From: Deltaproteobacteria bacterium
Lineage (GTDB): Bacteria > Desulfobacterota > BSN033 > UBA1163
Length of the DNA: 45,119 nt
Direction: 5' to 3'
Assembly: GCA_020059605.1 (NCBI GenBank)
Contig: JAGVBT010000049.1
Location: 1-45,119 of the forward strand
Part shown: positions 41,183-45,119 of the stretch, one piece after another
Numbering within the stretch: the stretch's first letter is position 1
Layout: each line of letters begins with the position of its first letter
Made by a program: the position numbers and the translations under genes
The notes under the pieces: generated by a model
What the model was told of the DNA's origin: nothing
Database searches by the model: none
What the model saw: only the letters and a program-made list of their open reading frames with translations

Positions 41183-41440
41183 ATGGAAGAGAAAAAAGTA
41201 GGGCAGGTGATCAAATTTTTCAGCAAGATCGGCGTGGCCGCCATCCGGCTCTCCGAAGGTTCCTTAAAGGTGGGAGACCAGATTCACATCGTAGGCCATA
41301 CGACCGACGTCACCCAGACGGTTGACTCGATTCAGATCGAGAACCAGAATGTTCAAGAAGCGGGTTCCGGTGCGGACATCGGGATCAAGGTGAAGGAAAA
41401 GGTCAGGGAGCACGACACCGTCTACAGGGTCGTGGCCTGA
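41183..41440 (+). CDS. Small EF-Tu domain-2-like beta-barrel protein
   Basis: 85 residues equal to one translation-factor domain 2: VGQVIKFFSKIGVAAIRLSE, SLKVGDQIHIVGHTTDVTQT, VDSIQIENQNVQEAGSGADI, then IGIKVKEKVREHDTVYRV. No GTPase domain. Such stand-alone barrels occur in many anaerobes and archaea, without a firm function. GAAAGGAGG lies before the ATG. Confidence 0.85.
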   Translation: MEEKKVGQVIKFFSKIGVAAIRLSEGSLKVGDQIHIVGHTTDVTQTVDSIQIENQNVQEAGSGADIGIKVKEKVREHDTVYRVVA

Positions 41441-41454
41441 AAGAGGTTGTGTTC

Positions 41455-41591
41455 TTATAAATCCGATATTCGAATATAGAAGCACGAAACAAATTCAAAT
41501 ATCAAATGACCGAAATTCAAAGCGGGTTTTAAACATTTGGATATTTAGAATTTTGTAGTTGTTTCGAATTTCGAGTTTCAGCCTTTTTATT
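41455..41591. repeat. AATTTCGAATTTCG-type word repeat upstream of endoQ
   Basis: CGAATATAGAAGCACGAAAC, CAAATATCAAATGACC, GGATATTTAGAATTTTG and GTTTCGAATTTCGAGTTTC are reiterated, partly inverted words filling the whole gap. No Shine-Dalgarno is left for the following gene. Confidence 0.6.
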
Positions 41592-42842
41592 ATGCGTTTT
41601 ATTGCGGATTTTCACCTCCATTCGAAATACAGCCGGGCAACGAGCAAGGGTATGGAGGTAGAGACGCTCGCCCGGTGGGCGAAGAGAAAAGGGATCACCC
41701 TGCTCGGGACGGGAGATTTTACCCATCCCACCTATTTTGCGGAATTGCAGGCGAAACTGGTTCCATCCGGCAACGGTCTTTTCAGGCTGAGGGATGGAGA
41801 GGAGGGGGTTCGTTACCTTTTGACCGCAGAGGTAAGCAATATCTATTCCCAGGGCGGCAAGGTTAGGCGGATTCATAATCTCCTCTTTGCCCCCACGTTC
41901 GAAGTTGCCGAGGCGATCCGCTCGAAGCTTGGAAACCTCGGTAAACTCTCCTCGGATGGGAGGCCCATCTTCAGTTTTTCGGCGAAAGACCTGGTGAAGA
42001 TGGTTGTCGATATCTCAGAGGATTGCCTGATCGTCCCCGCTCACGCCTGGACGCCCTGGTTTTCCATCTTCGGAGCCCATTCGGGGTTCGACTCGATCGA
42101 GGAATGTTTTGAAGAGATGTCGCCTCATATCCGGGTCCTTGAGACCGGACTGTCCTCCGACCCGGAGATGAACTGGAGGCTCTCCGCATTGGACAACATC
42201 GCCCTCATCTCTAATTCCGATGCGCACTCGCCCCATCGCCTGGGAAGAGAAGCCAACGCTTTCGATTGCGAACTGGATTACCGGGAGGTGGTGGAAACCC
42301 TCCGGAAGAAAGATAGAAGAAAATTCCTCTTCACGATCGAATTCTTTCCGGAGGAGGGGAAGTATCACTACGATGGTCACCGCCAGTGCGGGGTGATTTT
42401 CTCCCCTTCCCAAACGAGGACAAACCGGTATCTCTGCCCCCATTGTCATCAGAAAATGACGGTTGGAGTCATGCACCGGGTTGAGGATCTGGCGGACCGA
42501 CCGGAGGGTTTTGTGCCGAGGGATGCCGTTCCCTCCATCCACCTCATTCCATTGGAGGAGATCATTGCAGAAGCGCTAAGTGTTCGGGTCGGAACGAAGA
42601 CCGTGGAGACGGAATATGCCCGGCTGGTCGAAAGAGGGGAATCTGAATTCCGAATCCTCCTCGATGCGTCCCCCGAGGAATTGGCCTCTTTTGCTCCGCC
42701 AAAGATTCTGGAGGGGATTCTTCGAATGAGACAAGGAAAGGTATCGATCATCCCTGGACATGACGGTGTTTACGGAAAGATTACTCTCTTTCCCGAAAAG
42801 GGTGGAGATTTCCAATCAAGGGGACAGATGCAATTATTTTAA
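41592..42842 (+). CDS. Endonuclease Q-type PHP-domain protein
   Basis: 416 residues. PHP metal-site motifs IADFHLHSKYS, GTGDFTH, PAHAWTPWFS and SNSDAHSPHRLGREAN. A zinc finger (CGVIF...CPHCHQKM) leads into MHRVEDLADRPEG, and the end PGHDGVYGKITLFPE is typical of EndoQ, which cuts 5' of deaminated bases (U, hypoxanthine) and is common in Thermococcales, rarer in bacteria. The start at 41592 (MRFIADFHLH) fits the family; the upstream frame to 41559 is repeat-derived. Confidence 0.87.
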   Translation: MRFIADFHLHSKYSRATSKGMEVETLARWAKRKGITLLGTGDFTHPTYFAELQAKLVPSGNGLFRLRDGEEGVRYLLTAEVSNIYSQGGKVRRIHNLLFAPTFEVAEAIRSKLGNLGKLSSDGRPIFSFSAKDLVKMVVDISEDCLIVPAHAWTPWFSIFGAHSGFDSIEECFEEMSPHIRVLETGLSSDPEMNWRLSALDNIALISNSDAHSPHRLGREANAFDCELDYREVVETLRKKDRRKFLFTIEFFPEEGKYHYDGHRQCGVIFSPSQTRTNRYLCPHCHQKMTVGVMHRVEDLADRPEGFVPRDAVPSIHLIPLEEIIAEALSVRVGTKTVETEYARLVERGESEFRILLDASPEELASFAPPKILEGILRMRQGKVSIIPGHDGVYGKITLFPEKGGDFQSRGQMQLF

Positions 42843-42859
42843 TCCCAAGGAGGGATGAG

Positions 42860-43474
42860 ATGGAAACGGATGTTGAGGAGAGGCTCATTCAGGTCTGCCG
42901 GAGTCAGATTAAGAGATTGGAGCTGATCTTCGAAGGTTTTCGGACGCTGACCGAAATGTCAATCCAGGAAGCGGATCAGATGAATGAGGAGGTCCAAAAG
43001 CATTCATCCCATCTGGCCAGGTTTTTGATCGGGAAGAGTTCATCGGGGGAGAAGGGCAAAGAATGGGCAAAGCCCTATCTGTCGATGGCCTCCAGCTTCG
43101 ACCGGATGGGTTATAACATGGATGGGATGGTGGACCGGCTGAATTCGATGCTAAAAGAGCGCATCCTTTTTAGCGATCGCGCCGTGAAGGAAGTCAATGA
43201 TATCTTCCAGGAGGCAATGGATCTTCTCGAGAGCCTTCCGACCCTGATACAGACAAAGAATAAACTGCTTGCCCAGCACATGGGCGAACAGGTGAGGTCC
43301 ATCTTAAAGATTGCCGATGGATATTCGGAAGAGCATGAGGAGAGATTAATCCAGGGAGTCTGCATGCCCAGATCTTCCCCCCTTTATCTCGGGCTCATCG
43401 AGTCCTTGAAAGGGGTCATCGCCCATACCCTGGAGGTAATCGGAAAGATTGTATCACTCGCGCCCAAAGCCTGA
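42860..43474 (+). CDS. PhoU/DUF47-like helical protein
   Basis: 204 residues, all-helical, with paired three-helix bundles as in PhoU and the cytosolic part of Na/Pi cotransporters (KRLELIFEGFRTLTEMSIQE; MASSFDRMGYNMDGMVDRLN; KEVNDIFQEAMDLLESLPTL). The metal-binding E/D-x-x-x-D repeats of PhoU are only partly kept. AAGGAGG lies before the ATG. It follows endoQ by 17 nt. It may modulate a phosphate transporter, but none is in the window. Confidence 0.7.
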   Translation: METDVEERLIQVCRSQIKRLELIFEGFRTLTEMSIQEADQMNEEVQKHSSHLARFLIGKSSSGEKGKEWAKPYLSMASSFDRMGYNMDGMVDRLNSMLKERILFSDRAVKEVNDIFQEAMDLLESLPTLIQTKNKLLAQHMGEQVRSILKIADGYSEEHEERLIQGVCMPRSSPLYLGLIESLKGVIAHTLEVIGKIVSLAPKA

Positions 43475-43559
43475 TCCTCCATCCTGTCAGCCGGCCCAAT
43501 CAAAGAGCCATTTCATCCTCTGCGGGGCCTGGAAAGCGGCAGGCAGGAAAAGATCATCG

Positions 43560-43612
43560 TTGACATTCCCTTTTTTTTATTTTAAATAGTGAATATTCGT
43601 TCATAAAATGAA
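43560..43612 (+). promoter_or_regulatory. Promoter and palindromic operator of the tetR-tolC operon
   Basis: TTGACA (43560-43565), 17 nt, TAAATA (43583-43588), then overlapping palindromes TGAA-N6-TTCA (43590-43603) and TTCAT-AAA-ATGAA (43600-43612) across the expected transcription start. Fits TetR autorepression. Confidence 0.7.
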
Positions 43613-43648
43613 TAGTAATTATTGATGCTCCGAAGAGAGAAGGAAGCG

Positions 43649-44275
43649 ATGGAGAAGGTCGGCAGAAAGGAGAGAGAGCGTCAGGCCCATCGGGGAGAGA
43701 TCCTCCGGGCGGCCGAAAAGGTCTTTGCCGGCAAGGGGTTTTTCCAGACGACCATGAGCGAGATAGCCCACGAGGCCGAGTTCGGGACAGGAACGCTTTA
43801 TAAGTATTTCAAGTCGAAAGAGGAGCTCTACTTCACCCTGATCGATGAAAAGACGGAGGAGATCAATCGTTTGGTCAATGCCGAACTCTGCCGGGGCACT
43901 TCCGTTAAGGAAAGGATTAAAAACGTATTGAATCTTGAGTTTCAATTCATTGAAAAAAACCGGGATTTTTTCAGGATCTATGTCTCCGAACGGAGCAGGT
44001 TCGAATGGACGGTGAAGGACGAATTGGGCAAAAAGATTCACGAGAAGATGGTTACCTATATCAGGCACCTCGCCCGTGTTCTGAAAGAGGGAGTGGACAG
44101 GGGAGAATTGAAGCCGATGGAGCCGCTGGACATGGCCCACGCCCTGACAGGGATCGTCAACTCCCTTTTTTTCGAGTGGCTGATCAGCCCTCATCCCTAT
44201 CCGCTCATTTCAAAGGCAAATACGGTTTTCGAGATCTTTCTGAGAGGAACCGAAAAGATGGAAAGGAGGAAATAG
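43649..44275 (+). CDS. TetR-family transcriptional regulator
   Basis: 208 residues. N-terminal TetR HTH: EILRAAEKVFAGKGFFQTTM, SEIAHEAEFGTGTLYKYFKS, KEELYFTLI. The ligand domain (~65-208) is of the AcrR-like effector-binding type. The ATG at 43649 has AAGGAAG at good spacing; earlier in-frame TTG/ATG codons (43622, 43625) lack one. It lies 4 nt before the TolC-type gene and behind a palindromic operator, so it probably represses its own efflux operon. Confidence 0.9.
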   Translation: MEKVGRKERERQAHRGEILRAAEKVFAGKGFFQTTMSEIAHEAEFGTGTLYKYFKSKEELYFTLIDEKTEEINRLVNAELCRGTSVKERIKNVLNLEFQFIEKNRDFFRIYVSERSRFEWTVKDELGKKIHEKMVTYIRHLARVLKEGVDRGELKPMEPLDMAHALTGIVNSLFFEWLISPHPYPLISKANTVFEIFLRGTEKMERRK

Positions 44276-44279
44276 ATCG

Positions 44280-45119
44280 ATGAGAATGAGGTGGTTTACC
44301 GGGCTGATATTTGGAATCTTTCTCTCGACGGGAGCGGTCTGGGCTCAGGACTCTTCGATGATCGTGACCCTTGAAGAGAGCATCAAGATCGCTCTGGATC
44401 GGAATTTAAGACTCCATATCGCCACGGAGGGAGTGGCAGGGTCCGAATTCAGAAGAAGGGCCGCAATGACCGATTTCTTTCCCAAGTGGACAGGACAATA
44501 TGGCATTGCCGGATATAACCAACCCACGGTGGTCGGAATTACTGGAACAGGCATTGCCGGGTCAAGCAGGGACGTCACCAGTTTTAGCACCACCATCAAT
44601 CAGCCCCTTTTCACAGGGGGGTTTAACCTCGCCAACTACCGTCTCGAGAAGTTAGGGGTTGATATTTCGAAGACGGATCTGGAGACGATCAAACGGGACA
44701 TCGTCCTCCAGGTGAGGGAGGGGTACTTCAATATTATTAGGACAGAGAAATTTTTAGAAGTGGCCCGCCAGGCCGTCAAACAGTTCTCCGCCCAGTTGGA
44801 GGTGACGAAGGCTTTCTTCGAGGTGGGCATCATCGCCAAAAACGATGTCCTTCAGGCAGAGGTGAGGCTCGCCAATGCGAGGCTGGGACTGGTCCGTGCG
44901 GAAAATGAGGTAATTCTCGCAAAGTCCGCCTTTAATTCATTGCTCCGAAGAGAAATCGACGCCCCGCTCGAGGTCGTCGACATCCTTGGGTACAGCCCAT
45001 TTCCGCTTCGCTTTGAAGACTCCCTGAAGGAAGCCCTGGAAAAAAGACCGGAGATTAAGATCGCCAATTTGAAGATCGAACAGACCAGGGAGGGTGTCAA
45101 GATTGTCAAGAGCGGGTTC
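44280..45119 (+). CDS. TolC-family outer-membrane efflux protein, C-terminus off the window
   Basis: The first 280 residues of an OEP/TolC-type channel. Signal peptide (MRMRWFTGLIFGIFLSTGAVWAQ), then VTLEESIKIALDRNLRLHIA, the usual first OEP helix, QPLFTGGFNLANYRLEKLG, and VGIIAKNDVLQAEVRLANAR in the coiled-coil barrel. It forms the outer-membrane exit duct of an RND or ABC efflux system, whose pump genes would be expected beyond the window. AAAGGAGGA, at the end of tetR, serves as ribosome site. Confidence 0.92.
   Translation, partial: MRMRWFTGLIFGIFLSTGAVWAQDSSMIVTLEESIKIALDRNLRLHIATEGVAGSEFRRRAAMTDFFPKWTGQYGIAGYNQPTVVGITGTGIAGSSRDVTSFSTTINQPLFTGGFNLANYRLEKLGVDISKTDLETIKRDIVLQVREGYFNIIRTEKFLEVARQAVKQFSAQLEVTKAFFEVGIIAKNDVLQAEVRLANARLGLVRAENEVILAKSAFNSLLRREIDAPLEVVDILGYSPFPLRFEDSLKEALEKRPEIKIANLKIEQTREGVKIVKSGF

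Overview
The window (about 45 kb, roughly half GC by eye) reads as chromosomal DNA of a strictly anaerobic bacterium, most likely a Desulfobacterota/deltaproteobacterial aromatic degrader or syntroph. The evidence is a class II benzoyl-CoA reductase (Bam) operon with two in-frame UGA (selenocysteine) codons, an orange-protein-like NifX/Mrp cluster with its own sigma54 activator, Etf plus a membrane Etf:quinone oxidoreductase, and word-like intergenic repeats. No rRNA, tRNA or CRISPR array was seen.

Layout. 1-3390 (minus strand): Mrp/NBP35 ATPase (cut by the window edge), NifX-like protein, PAS-sigma54 activator, a second NifX-like protein and a DUF134 regulator. A textbook -24/-12 promoter and three direct repeats lie between the activator and nifX. 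A consensus sigma70 promoter with a palindrome in its spacer drives the DUF134 side. 3430-9084: molybdenum/tungsten block: moeA, mobB, then modE-modA-modB-modC on the minus strand with a ModE box. 9289-11929: nicotinate phosphoribosyltransferase-like enzyme, AmrS-type radical SAM protein, RodZ-like HTH protein. 11996-14698 (minus): methyltransferase, polyprenyl synthase, thioredoxin, TlpA lipoprotein. 15184-21232: LysM protein, dprA, topA, and a B12-binding-type radical SAM protein converging on topA.

21271-35405 is the accessory-looking core: a 233-bp internally deleted transposon copy, a DUF2080-GNAT gene pair behind two near-identical promoters, then the bamBCDEF-emo-etfBA run (22541-34282), then the full-length parent transposon with a Y1 (HUH) transposase. 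The run encodes a tungsten AOR-type active-site subunit, Fe-S and HdrD/HdrA/MvhD-like electron-transfer subunits and a membrane route to quinone via Etf. BamE needs UGA read as Sec72 and BamF as Sec19; each UGA is followed by a plausible bacterial SECIS hairpin.

35417-45119: trmFO (start codon 11 bp from the transposon end), a Zn-ribbon protein, galT-like gene, a response-regulator/BON-like/TPR/glycosyltransferase run, an EF-Tu-domain-2-like protein, endonuclease Q, a PhoU-like protein, and a TetR-TolC efflux operon cut by the window end.

A plausible connection, inferred from content rather than shown: the Mo/W import and cofactor genes supply the pterin cofactor that the BamB tungsten enzyme needs, and Etf/EMO connects acyl-CoA oxidation to the quinone pool beside the energy-demanding ring reduction.
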